Source: Bufo bufo
Taxonomy: Eukaryota; Chordata; Amphibia; Anura; Bufonidae
DNA length: 64,000 bases
Assembly: GCF_905171765.1 (NCBI RefSeq)
Contig: NC_053392.1
Location: 109,636,465-109,700,464, forward strand
Reading direction: 5' to 3'
The notes under the pieces are model-generated. The model did no database searches, was not told where the DNA came from, and saw nothing but the letters and a program-made list of their open reading frames with translations. The position numbers and the translations under genes are program-made. Of this stretch, positions 39,437 to 48,609 are shown one piece after another (position 1 is the stretch's first letter; each line of letters begins with the position of its first letter).

Positions 39437-40797
39437 GGCCTTGTCTATCCCGGATGTCTTTCGGCAGGCCAGGAAAATCTCTGTCCATTTTAGAAGATCT
39501 TACACGGCCATGGCTCGCCTTGCTGACGTTCAGCGGCGAAACCACCTGCCCGTCAGACATCTGAGTTGTGACAGCCCGACGCGCTGGAACTCCACCTTGT
39601 ATATGCTTGATAGGCTGCTCCAGCAGCAATGTGCCGTTAATGACTACCTGTACGAACTTTGCAGCAGGACAGTTTCTGGGGAGCTTGGTTTCTTTTCACC
39701 GCGCCAGTGGCTGCTCATGTGCGACGCATGCAGACATATGCGGCCATTTGATGAGATCTCCAAACTGGTCAGTCGCAGCCAGGGCACCATCAGTGACATT
39801 GTAGCTTACGCCTTCTTTCTGGAGCGTGCATTGCGTCGTGTCATTGATCAAGCCGTCGAGAAGCAGGTGCTGGAAGATGAGGAAGTCGCAACGCTATATA
39901 AATTCCCGGGGGGGCTACTCCATCTGAGACATGTCAGCAGGAGTCTGAAGAGTAGTCAGAGGAGGATGGTGGCTGGAGGGAGGAGGAGGAGCATGAAGAG
40001 CAGGCTTTAAACTTTTCGGGGATCCCTGGTGTTGTCCGTGGCTGGGGGGAGGAGACTGAGGATGACATTCTCCTGGGCGATGAGCAGGAGCCAGGGCGAT
40101 CCATCGCTTCCAATTTAGTGCAAATGGGGGCCTTCATGCTCCAGTATTTGAAGAGGGACCCCTGTATAAAAAGCATAAAGGGCAAGGACCAGTACTGGGT
40201 GGCAATGTACTTAGACCCCCGTACAAATACAAAATGGCAGACATGTTACCAGCATCACAGAGGGCTGTCAGAATACAGCATTTCTAGGCGTTGCTGTGAG
40301 AGATGCTGCATTCTGCATTTGCGGGCGCTGGCAGAGGAATTTCCACCCACAGCGAAACAGGTGCGGGTATCAATCCTACCGTGCTTGCAAGAAGAGGACG
40401 GTTTGAAGATGTGTTGGTAACTTCGGATATGAGATCATTCTTGCAGCCCACCCATTGAGAGCTGCCCTCCGGATCCAGCTTCAGGGAATGCCTAGACCGT
40501 CAGGTGTCAGACTACATCAGGTTAACGGCCGATGTGGACGCTCTGAGAAGCGAGGAACCCCTGGACTACTGGGTGTGCAGACTTGAACTGTGGCCAGAGC
40601 TGGCACAATTTGCCTTGGAACTCTTGGCTTGCCCCTCGTCCAGTGTCCTGTCTGAAAGGACGATCAGCGCAGCAGGGGGGAACGTGACCGATAAGCGCAC
40701 GCGCCTAGCATACGACAATGTGGACTACCTCATATTTCTAAAAATTAATGAGGCATGGATCTCGGAGGAATTCAACACCTGTGACGAGCACGTGTAA
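39437..40797 (+). pseudogene. hAT-B3: transposase C-terminal half, opposite strand to hAT-B2
   Basis: Plus-strand blocks: LSIPDVFRQARKISVHFRRS, MARLADVQRRNHLPVRHLSC, DSPTRWNSTLYMLDRLLQQQ, FFSPRQWLLMCDACRHMRPF and FLERALRRVID (to 40010); VQMGAFMLQYLKRDP and KDQYWVAMYLDPRTN (40118-40420); then LDYWVCRLELWPELAQFALE, LLACPSSSVLSERTISAAGG and DNVDYLIFLKINEAW (40504-40797), the hAT dimerisation domain with its Glu. Frameshifts at about 40010-40118 and 40420-40504 break it. It overlaps hAT-B2 by about 110 bases of homologous sequence in opposite orientation. Confidence 0.82.
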
Positions 40798-40884
40798 TTG
40801 AATTTCCTCATGCCAGCCCACACATATCCACCACCACCTAGAACAAAGAATGGTCCTTGTCTTGTGTATATACAGCGGCATAAA

Positions 40885-41735
40885 AGGCCTTTTCTGTCAG
40901 GTAAATGCCTAAATTTTGGGGCATGTACTGGCCTACAGTAAAATTGTTATCCACTGGCCGTCTAATATACCTCCAGCCACAGAATCACTTGTTCTTTTCT
41001 GTCAGGTGAATGCCTAATTTCTGGGGCCTGTACTCCACTGGCCTACATTAAAATTGTTATTTAGTGACTGCTAATGTACCTCCAGCCACATAATCACTTG
41101 TTCTTTTCTTTCAGGAGAATGCAACATTTTTGTGGTCTATACTCCCCTGGCCTACAGTAAAATTGTTAATCAGTAAACGCATAATGTACCTTCAGCCACA
41201 TAATCACTTGTTCTATTCTGTAAGTTGAATGCCTAATTTTTGGGGTCTATACTCCACTGGCCTACAGTAAAACTGTTATTCAGTGACCGCCTAATGTACC
41301 TCCAGCCACATAATCACTTGTTTTTTTCTGCAGGTGAATGCCAAAATTTTGGGTCCTGTACTGGCCTACAGTAAAATTGTTATCCACTGAGCTTCCAATA
41401 TACCTCCAGCCACATAATCACTTGTTCTTTTCTGTCAGGTGAATGCCTAATTTTTGGGGCCTGTACTTCACTGGCCTACAGTAAAATTGTTATGTACTCC
41501 ACTGGCCTACAAAAAAAATTGTAATTCAGTGACCGCCTTATGTACCTCCAGCCACATAATCACTTGTTCTTTTTTGTCAGGTAAATGCCAAATTTTTGGG
41601 GCCTGTACTCCACTGGCCTACAGTAAAATTGTTATTTAGTGACTGCCTAATGTACCTCCAGCCAAATAATCACTTGTTATTTTATGTTAGGTGAATGCCT
41701 AATTTTTGAGGCCTGTACTCCCGTGGCCTAAAAAA
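40885..41735 (+). repeat. ~109-bp tandem array downstream of hAT-B3 transposase
   Basis: About 7.5 units with TTTTTGGGGCCTGTACTCCA, CTGGCCTACAGTAAAATTGT and CCTCCAGCCACATAATCACT. It lies in the 3' noncoding part of hAT-B. Confidence 0.92.
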
Positions 41736-42244
41736 AAAATTCTATCTCCAGCAGGGCACACATTTTTTGTTCGTCCATCACTATCAGGCAATCCCTGCTC
41801 TGAAGAGGGGAGAGTGTCTGGTTCATAGAAAAAGGTCCGAAATTGATAGAAACACCACCGAAATGGTTCGGGAACAGCATTGGGAGGATGTCTGGATGCA
41901 TCTTGGACTCACAGGTCGCTGCTGGGAACGATGTTGTCTGAGTAGTACGCCACTTTTACAGACTGACAATAATACGCACAAAACCGAAGATAAAATCGAT
42001 TTTAGAGGAAAAATTTTTAGGAAACATTCTTTCCTGTATATTTACTTGTATATAAAGTGCAAGTGCTGCCAAAATATACAAGGAAGAGGCACTCCGATAC
42101 AACCTGTATATCAAATAATGGAGGGCCTCATTCACATTGTGGTACAATTGTTCAGGTAGTGGGCCTCGTACATTCATAAAGCCTATGCACTCCAATATAC
42201 TCTTTATTACACATAAAAGGAGGGCATCATACACCCTTGAAAAA
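41736..42244 (+). other. Unassigned sequence between two arrays
   Basis: One accidental open frame (41767-42159, 130 codons) has no recognisable domain and no homologue elsewhere in the window. I do not support it as a gene. The rest is AT-rich. Confidence 0.4.
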
Positions 42245-42990
42245 TTATGATTGATGGCCTGCTGGTGACCCTCAAAAACATAAGGAGCATGGGCCTGCTG
42301 GTGACCCTCTAAAACATTACGGGTGATGGCCTGCTGCTGAGTTGACCATCTAAAACATTAAGGGTGAGGGTCTGCTGCAGAGCTGACTCTCTAAAACATT
42401 AGGGGCGAGTACCAGCTGCTGATCTGAGCATCGAAAGTATTATGCGCGAGTGCCTGCTGCTGAGCTGACCGTTTAAAAAATTATGGGCAAGGGCCTGCTG
42501 GTGAACTGACCCTGTAAAACATTATGGTTGAGGACCTGCTGGTGAAATGACCCTCAAAAATATTATATGTGAGGGCCTGCTGGTGAGCTCACCCTCTAAA
42601 AGATTGTAGGTGAGGGCCTGCTGGTGAGCTGACCCTTTAAAACATTACATATGAGGGTCTGAAGGTGAGCTGACCCTCTAAAAGATTGTAGCTGAGGTCC
42701 TGCTGGTGATCAGACCCTCTAAAACATTACATATGAGGGCCTGCAGGTGAGCTGACCATCTAAAAGATTGTAGGTGAGGTCCTGCTGGTGAGCTGACCCT
42801 CTAAATCATTATATGCGAGGGCCTGTAGATGAGCTGACCCTCTAAAAGATTGTAGGTGAGGGCCTGCAGGTGAGCTGACCCTCTGAAACATTGCATGCAA
42901 GGGCCTTCTGGTGAGCTGACCCTTTTTAAAACATTATTTGCGAGGGTCTGCAGGTGAGCTGACCCTCTACAACATTTGGAGCGAGGGCAG
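42245..42990 (+). repeat. ~60-bp tandem array
   Basis: About 13 diverged units of GAGGGCCTGCTGGTGAGCTG followed by ACCCTCTAAAACATTA and a variable 5-10-bp joint. Such arrays occur in noncoding parts of the hAT elements here; it probably belongs to hAT-B or hAT-C. Confidence 0.9.
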
Positions 42991-43052
42991 ACTAATAAGC
43001 ATGTTGATATGATGGAAGAGGAGGAGTAGGAGGATGAGAAAAAGAAGATTAA

Positions 43053-43334
43053 AGAGGACCTTTCACCAGAATAAAACCTCTAAACGGACTATACAGATGT
43101 GTAGAGCGGCGCCCAGGGATCCCCTGCACTCACTGTTATCCCCGGGTGCTACAGCATAGGAGAAAGAGACGCCGGCAGGTTCCCCTGGGTGGAGCCTAAC
43201 TATGAAGATACGGAGGCTATACCGGGCGAACGGAGCGGCGCCCGGGGATAACAGTAAGTGCAGGGGATCACTGGGCGCCGCTCTACACGTCTGTATAGTC
43301 AGTTTAGAGGTTTTATTCTGGTGAAAGGTCCTCT
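43053..43334. mobile_element. piggyBac-type MITE
   Basis: AGAGGACCTTTCACCAGAAT at 43053 is mirrored by ATTCTGGTGAAAGGTCCTCT ending at 43334, flanked by TTAA (43049-43052 and 43335-43338). Interior GGCGCCCGGGGATAACAGTAAGTGCAG-like arms match the MITE at 25271-25749. It is inserted near the 3' side of hAT-C. Confidence 0.9.
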
Positions 43335-43479
43335 TTAAACCATATACCCTTTTTTGTGGTGGAAGGACTGCATGGGAATACAGTGTATTCAGTACATTAT
43401 AAAAAAGACATTTAAAGTGACTTTATGTTCAGCAGCTTTCCTCTGGTGGAGTAGAGAATTCAGGAGTAATCCAGGCCTC

Positions 43480-45040
43480 GTTCATTTTTATAAGAGTCAA
43501 CCTGTAGCATTTTCAGTTGACAGTCGGATGCGCTTATCAGTTATTATGCCCCCAGCTAATTACCCGCTGTGACAAAATGCTGGCGGCAGGGCAGGTCTGC
43601 ACCTCCAAGGCATAGAGCGCCAGTTCGTGCCACGTGTCCAGCTTGGGCACCCAGTAGTTGTAAGGCACAGAGGGATCATTGAGGATGCTGACACGGCCTG
43701 CTACGTACTCCTTCACCATCTTCCAAAATTTTTCTCTCCTTGTGACACTAGGCCACGCATCAGGGAGAGGGTGCTGGCGGGGTGTCATGAAACTGTCCCA
43801 GGCTTTGAAGAGTGTTGCCCTGCCTCAGTTGAAACTGCTTTGTGTTCCCCTCGTCTCCCCTCCTTGGTTGCCCAAGGAACTACATACTCTGCCGCCAGCA
43901 TTTTGAGCTGGACATTTTTTAAGCAATTTTTCAACAAGGACCTTCTGGTATTGCACTATTTTGCTCATCCTCTCCACCACAGGATTGAGAGATGAGAAGT
44001 TCTATTTGTAGCGGGAGTCGAGAAGGATGAACAAACAGTAATCGGTGTTGACCAAAATGTGTAAAACGCATGGGTCATGGGAAAGGCAGCCTAAAATAAA
44101 GTCAGCCATGTGTGCCAGAGTCCCAACAGGCAAGACTTCGCTGTCGTCATCAGGAGGATGACTCTCAATCTCCTCATCCTCTTCCTCCTCTTCTGCCCAT
44201 CCACACTGAAGAGATGGAATTAAACTTCCATGGGTACTACCCTCTGTAGCGGAGGCAACCGTCTCCTGCTCCTCCTCATCCTCATCATGCAAATTGTGAT
44301 GAGAAGACAAACTGAGGGTGGTCTGGCTAACACCATGTGTAATGTCCTCCCCCATTTCCACCTCTTCGACATGCAAAGCGTCGGCCTTTATTGTGAGCAG
44401 CGAGCGTTTGAGTAGACACAGAAGTGGGATGGTGACGCTGATAATAGCGTTATCGCCGCTCATCATCTGTGTTAATTCCTCAAAGTTTCTTGAAACCTCA
44501 CAGAGGTCAGACATCCATGCTCACTCCTCACTTGTGAAGAGCGGAAGCTGGCTGGAAAAGCGACCACCATGTTGCAGCTGGTATTCCACTACTGCCCTCT
44601 GCTGCTCACAAAGCCTGGCCAACAGGTGGAACGTGGAGTTCCAGCGCATGCTGAAGTCGCACAACAGTTGGGGAGCTGGCAATTGTAAGCACTGCTGCAG
44701 CGTTGACAGACCGGCGGAAGCTGTTGATGACTTGCGGAAATGGGCACACATGCAGCACACCTTCACCAGTAGCACAGGCAAATTGAGGTAGGTTTTGAGA
44801 AACCGCTAAACCACTAAGTTGAAGACGTGGGCTAGGCATGGGATGTGTGTGAGCTTGCCAAACTCCAAAGCCGCCACCAAGTTACAGCCATTATCAGACA
44901 AAACCATGTCTGGTTCTAGGTTGAGTGGCGAGAGCCATGGCTCATTCTGGTCTCATATCTCTTGCCACAGCTCTGCGGTGGTGTGCTGTTTGTCACCTAA
45001 GCAGATCAACTTAAGAACGGCCTGTTGATTCTTCACGTTA
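43480..45040 (-). pseudogene. hAT-C transposase, catalytic and dimerisation domains (fragmented)
   Basis: Minus-strand pieces: an NGCNLVAALEFGK-like second Asp region near 44860-44900, VCCMCAHFRKSSTASAGLST, LLCDFSMRWNSTFHLLARLC (44521-44781), VTIPLLCLLKRSLLTIKADA and an acidic linker, VLPVGTLAHMADFILGCLSH (44002-44514), then YNYWVPKLDTWHELALYALE and TCPAASILSQRVIS (43537-43788). Compared with hAT-A, the CPAAS-x-LSE motif has Gln in place of the expected Glu (LSQ), besides stops and frameshifts. It is a third hAT lineage, related to hAT-A. The N-terminal BED part is missing; its upstream side is the Sat-102 array into which hAT-A3 inserted. Confidence 0.8.
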
Positions 45041-45044
45041 CAAA

Positions 45045-45750
45045 GGAGAAATACCGCAGATAATGTCGCTGATGTCACCAGCGTCTAATATAAAATTACA
45101 GGGATTGTCTCAGGTATTTGGGATGTGGAAACGTTACACAGGAGAAATACTGCAGATAATGTCGCTGATGTCACCAGCGGCTAATAAAAAATTACAGGGA
45201 ATGCCACAGGTATTTGGGATGTGGAAACGTTACACAGGAGATGTACCCCAGGTGATGTCACTGTCCGCAGTGGACACAGTCTACGGAAAAAGTACACTGG
45301 ATGTCACTGATATTTTTTGGATGTGCACACGTTACACAGGAGATGTAGCACAGCTAATGTCACTGTACGCAGAGGACACCGTCTACGGAAAAAGTACACT
45401 GGATGTCACAGATATTTTTAGGATGCGCACACGTTACACAGGAGAAATACAGCAGATAATGTCGCTGATGTCAGCAGCGGCTAGTATAAAATTACAGGGA
45501 ATGTAACAGGTATTTGAGATGTGGAAACGTTACACAGGAAAAATACCACAGGTAATGTTGGTGATGTCACCAGCAGCTAATAAAAAGTTACAGGGAATGT
45601 AACAGGTATTTGGGATGTGGAAACTTTACACAGGAGATGTACCCCATGTAATGTCATTGTCCGCAGCAGACACCGTCTACGGAAAAAGTACACTGGATGT
45701 CACAGATATTTTTTGGATGTGCACACGTTACACAGGAGATGTAGCGCAGC
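45045..45750 (+). repeat. Sat-102 array, plus orientation, left part (split by hAT-A3)
   Basis: Two alternating unit types. One (102 bp) has GGACACCGTCTACGGAAAAA, GTACACTGGATGTCACAGAT and GGAGATGTAGCGCAGCTAAT; the other (~96 bp) has GATAATGTCGCTGATGTCAC and AAAATTACAGGGAATG. It continues at 56489 after hAT-A3 and is the reverse complement family of 29946-31604. Confidence 0.92.
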
Positions 45751-46172
45751 TAGAGTTGAGCATACACCTGGACGTTTGGGTTCGACAGGTTAGGCCGAAA
45801 TTCACAAAAAAATTTGAGTTCGGGACCCGAACTTGACCCCAAACCCAATTAAAGTCAATTGGGACCCAAACTTTTGATCACTAAAATGGCTCTAAAAATG
45901 TCAAGGAAAGGGCTAGAGGGCTGCAAATACCAGCCAAATGTGGTTAAGAGCATGGCAAGTGCTCTGCTAACAAATATGGATAGTGAAATGACTTTAAATA
46001 ACATAAAATACATAAAAATAAAAAATAATGATCTTGATCTAGGAGGATGAGGTCCATATGGAGTAGGAGGTTGAGGAGGCAGTGGATGTGGCGGTGTAGG
46101 TGGAAGAGGTGGTGGAGGAGGAGGAGGAAGCCTACACTGGTTTTTTGTTTTAAATTTATTTTTATTTTTAAA

Positions 46173-46394
46173 TTAGGGTACACCCCAAAACATTGGGAAA
46201 TATAACCTGTGATAACCCCCTCCAGTCGTGCTAAACACACGTTCAGAGAATACATTGGCTGCAGGGAAGGCCAGCACCTCCAAGGCGTAAAGGGCAAGCT
46301 CAGGCCATGTGCCCAATTTGTAGACCGAGAAGTTGAAGGGGGCAGGCCCATCAGCCAGATAGTGTAGGCGTGTGCACACATACTGCCCCACCAT
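46173..46394 (-). pseudogene. Duplicated C-terminal transposase fragment (hAT-A3, left end)
   Basis: Minus-strand reading GQYVCTRLHYLADGPAPFNF, KLGTWPELALYALEVLAFPA and ANVFSERVFSTTGG is a second copy of the dimerisation domain also present at 48610-48900. It parallels 17540-17935 in hAT-A1. Its 5' side is abruptly joined to 18S-like sequence at 46394/46395. Confidence 0.8.
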
Positions 46395-46551
46395 TTCGCA
46401 CGTCCCCGTGATGTTCACGATCCAATTGGATATCTGCTCTATCAACTTTCGATGTTCTTTTCTGAGCCTACCATGTTGATCACAGTTAGCGGCGAATCAG
46501 GGTTCCATGCCGGAGAGGGAGCGTGAGAAAGGGATAGCACATCCAAGGAAG
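46395..46551 (+). pseudogene. 18S rRNA-derived segment, block 1a, inside hAT-A3
   Basis: CGCACGTCCCCGTGATG, CTCTATCAACTTTCGATG, GAATCAGGGTTC, CGGAGAGGGAGCGTGAGAAA and CACATCCAAGGAAG follow, in order and spacing, the conserved part of eukaryotic 18S rRNA at roughly human positions 330-460 (from memory). Many substitutions are present (for example GATGTTCTTTTCTGAGCC where 18S has GATGGTA...GTGCC), so it is a diverged pseudo-rRNA. It ends at 46551 and a non-rRNA tail (TGGATGAAATTTAATTGGGA) follows. Confidence 0.85.
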
Positions 46552-46617
46552 ATCAATGGATGAAATTTAATTGGGATATAGCGGAAATGTGGAAGAAGCT
46601 ATTAAAACGGAAGAATC

Positions 46618-47241
46618 TGTAACGGGGTTCCGAAGGTGCACTCGGTCCCCCATTGCCCGCAGAACTGTTGCTTAGCTTTGGGAATGAGGATCTGTGTTTG
46701 ACCTCATTCCCAGGGTGGCTTTACTAGCTGGGTGGCTCCCTGCTCCTAGTCTGCTTTGAGCGCCGAGCTGATCACTCGGTGCTCGACTGGTTGATCTGTC
46801 GGTCATGTGACGCTGGCCACGTCACATGACCCTCACTCCCCACTATAAATACAGGCAGCCTGCTGGCCACAGGTTGCCTGTTAATTTAGGTTCCACCTGC
46901 GATTTTGTCTTTCCTGGCGTACTGACCCCCTGCTGAACTCCTGACGATCCTCTGCTGACTCCTTTGGTACTTCACGACTCTCCTGGTATTTATGACCCCG
47001 GCTTCTCCTGACTATTCTCTGCTTGTTCCATTTGTACTTTGTAGATTTCCTGGTATTGACTCGGTCCGTTCACGTTCTGTTTGTCTGTCTGTCATCCCTG
47101 CACTTATTCCAAGCTAGGGATTGCCGTCCAGTTGTCCCCTGTCATTAGGACTCACGAGGCAAGTAGGCAGGGCCAGGGGTAAGGGTGGAGCTCAGTGGTC
47201 ACTTCCCTCCCCCCTGTGTGTGTGTGTACGTGACCGTTACA
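46618..47241. mobile_element. Solo LTR with 5-bp TSD
   Basis: It starts TGTAACGG (46618) and ends CCGTTACA (47241), perfect 8-bp inverted ends with TG...CA. It is flanked by GAATC on both sides (46613-46617, 47242-47246). It contains ACTATAAATACAGGCAGC, a promoter-like TATA region (46832-46851). 624 bp, no coding sequence: a solo LTR from a retrotransposon (Ty3/Gypsy or retrovirus-like; undecided). The short open frame at its right end is accidental. It is inserted in the tail between 18S blocks 1a and 1b. Confidence 0.9.
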
Positions 47242-47257
47242 GAATCGAAGGAAAGGC

Positions 47258-47345
47258 AATGACCCACTTCCGACTCGGGGAGGTAGTGACGATAAATAAC
47301 AATACAGGACACTTAAGATGTTCTGTTATTGGAATGATTAATAAA
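47258..47345 (+). pseudogene. 18S rRNA-derived segment, block 1b
   Basis: ACCCACTTCCGACTCGGGGA, GGTAGTGACGATAAATAACA, ATACAGGACAC and TATTGGAATGATTAATAA match in order the 18S region directly following block 1a (about human positions 470-560, from memory), with scattered changes. Removing the solo LTR joins 1a and 1b with about 75 bases between, where authentic 18S has about 20. Confidence 0.85.
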
Positions 47346-47407
47346 AAATTATAAGGACTGTTACTGGGGTATTTTGGATTTGGAAACGTTAGACAGGAGA
47401 GGCCCTG

Positions 47408-47600
47408 CTGCCGCTTTGTTGACTCTAGATAACTTCTTCCTGATTGCACGGCCCTGTGACATCCACAATCCATTTGGATATCTTCTCTATCAACTTTCGA
47501 TGTTCTTTTCTAAGCCTACCATGTTGTTCACGGTTATCGGCAAATCAGAGTTCCACACTGGAGAGCGAGCGTGAGAAAGAGATACCACAACCAAGGGAGG
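47408..47600 (+). pseudogene. 18S rRNA-derived segment, block 2 (second copy)
   Basis: It starts a little earlier in 18S (GCCGCTTTGTTGACTCTAGATAAC, given here as CCGCTTTGTTGACTCTAG then ATAAC) and runs through TATCAACTTTCGATG, CAAATCAGAGTTCCA, GAGAGCGAGCGTGAGAAA and CCACAACCAAGGGAGG. It shares derived changes with block 1a (TTTGGATATC-like, GATGTTCTTTTCT) and the same non-rRNA tail (AAATGGATGAAATGAAATG). So the chimeric unit was duplicated after capture. The sequence just before it (TTTGGATTTGGAAACGTTAG) resembles a Sat-102 unit. Confidence 0.85.
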
Positions 47601-47689
47601 TAAATGGATGAAATGAAATGTTGATCGAGCGGAAAAGTGGGACAAATTATTGAAGCTGAAGTTTACAAGTAAAGTAGGTGCCGTGCGTC

Positions 47690-48355
47690 GATTAAAGAAG
47701 AATTTTTGAAATGTAATTCCCTGTCACCTATGCAGAGCAGGGGATTGTATACGGCAAAATTGGTAAAATGTGACCTGACAATAAAAGAGACGATTTTTTT
47801 AAATTTAGGTCCCTATCACTTATGCAGAGCAGGGGTTTAATCACAGCAAAAATGGTCAAATGTCACCTAAGAATGTAACAGACAAATTAGTGAAATGTTT
47901 TTACCTGTCTACTAGGTATAGCAGGGGCATATCACAGCCAAAAATTGTTGAATTTCACCCGAAAATGTAACAGACAAATTAGTGATTTTTTTTTAACTGT
48001 CTACTAGGTATAACAGTGGTTTATCACACCCTAAAATTGGTTAATTGCACCGAAAATGTAACAGACAAATTAGTGAAATGTTTTTACCTGTCTACTAGGT
48101 ATAGCAGGGGCATATCACAGCCAAAAATTGGTGAATTTCACCCGAATATGTAACAGACATATTAGTGAAATGTTTTTACCTGTCTACTAGGTACAGCAAG
48201 GGTATATCACACCCAAAAATTGGTGAATTTCACCCAAATATGTAACAGACAAATTAATGGAATTTTTTTACCTGTCTACTAGGTATAGCAGTGGTATATC
48301 ACACCCAAAAATTGGTGAATTTCACCAGAAAATGTAACAGACAAATTAGTGAAAT
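47690..48355 (+). repeat. ~92-bp tandem array in hAT-A3
   Basis: About 7 units with GTAACAGACAAATTAGTGAA, TTTTTACCTGTCTACTAGGT and ATAGCAGGGGCATATCACA. Position and unit length correspond to the 17952 array of hAT-A1, but the sequence is well diverged. The first two units (TCACCTATGCAGAGCAGGGG) are intermediate. Confidence 0.9.
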
Positions 48356-48609
48356 GACATAAAATAAAATAAAATACGTACAAATGAAATAAAATAAACT
48401 TGATTTATGAGGTGGAGGTCCATATGGAGTAGGAGTTTGAGGATGCAGTGGACGTAGCAGTGTAGGTGGAAGCGGCGGTTGAGAAGGACAAGGTAGCCAA
48501 CACTGGTTTTTGGATTAATTATTATTATGGTACACTCCAAAAGAGTGGTAAATATCCAAAGTACAACAATTAGCAATTGCGCTGTAGTATAACAATGGCT
48601 GGTTAAGGC

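Noticed and set aside
41767..42159. 130-codon plus-strand open frame
   Set aside because: No motif, no paralogue in the window, no splice or promoter context; length is plausible by chance.
46395..47600. A functional 18S rRNA gene or rDNA contamination
   Set aside because: Only about 260 bases of the gene are represented, in rearranged duplicate order, with many substitutions at positions normally invariant; embedded in a hAT and split by an LTR.
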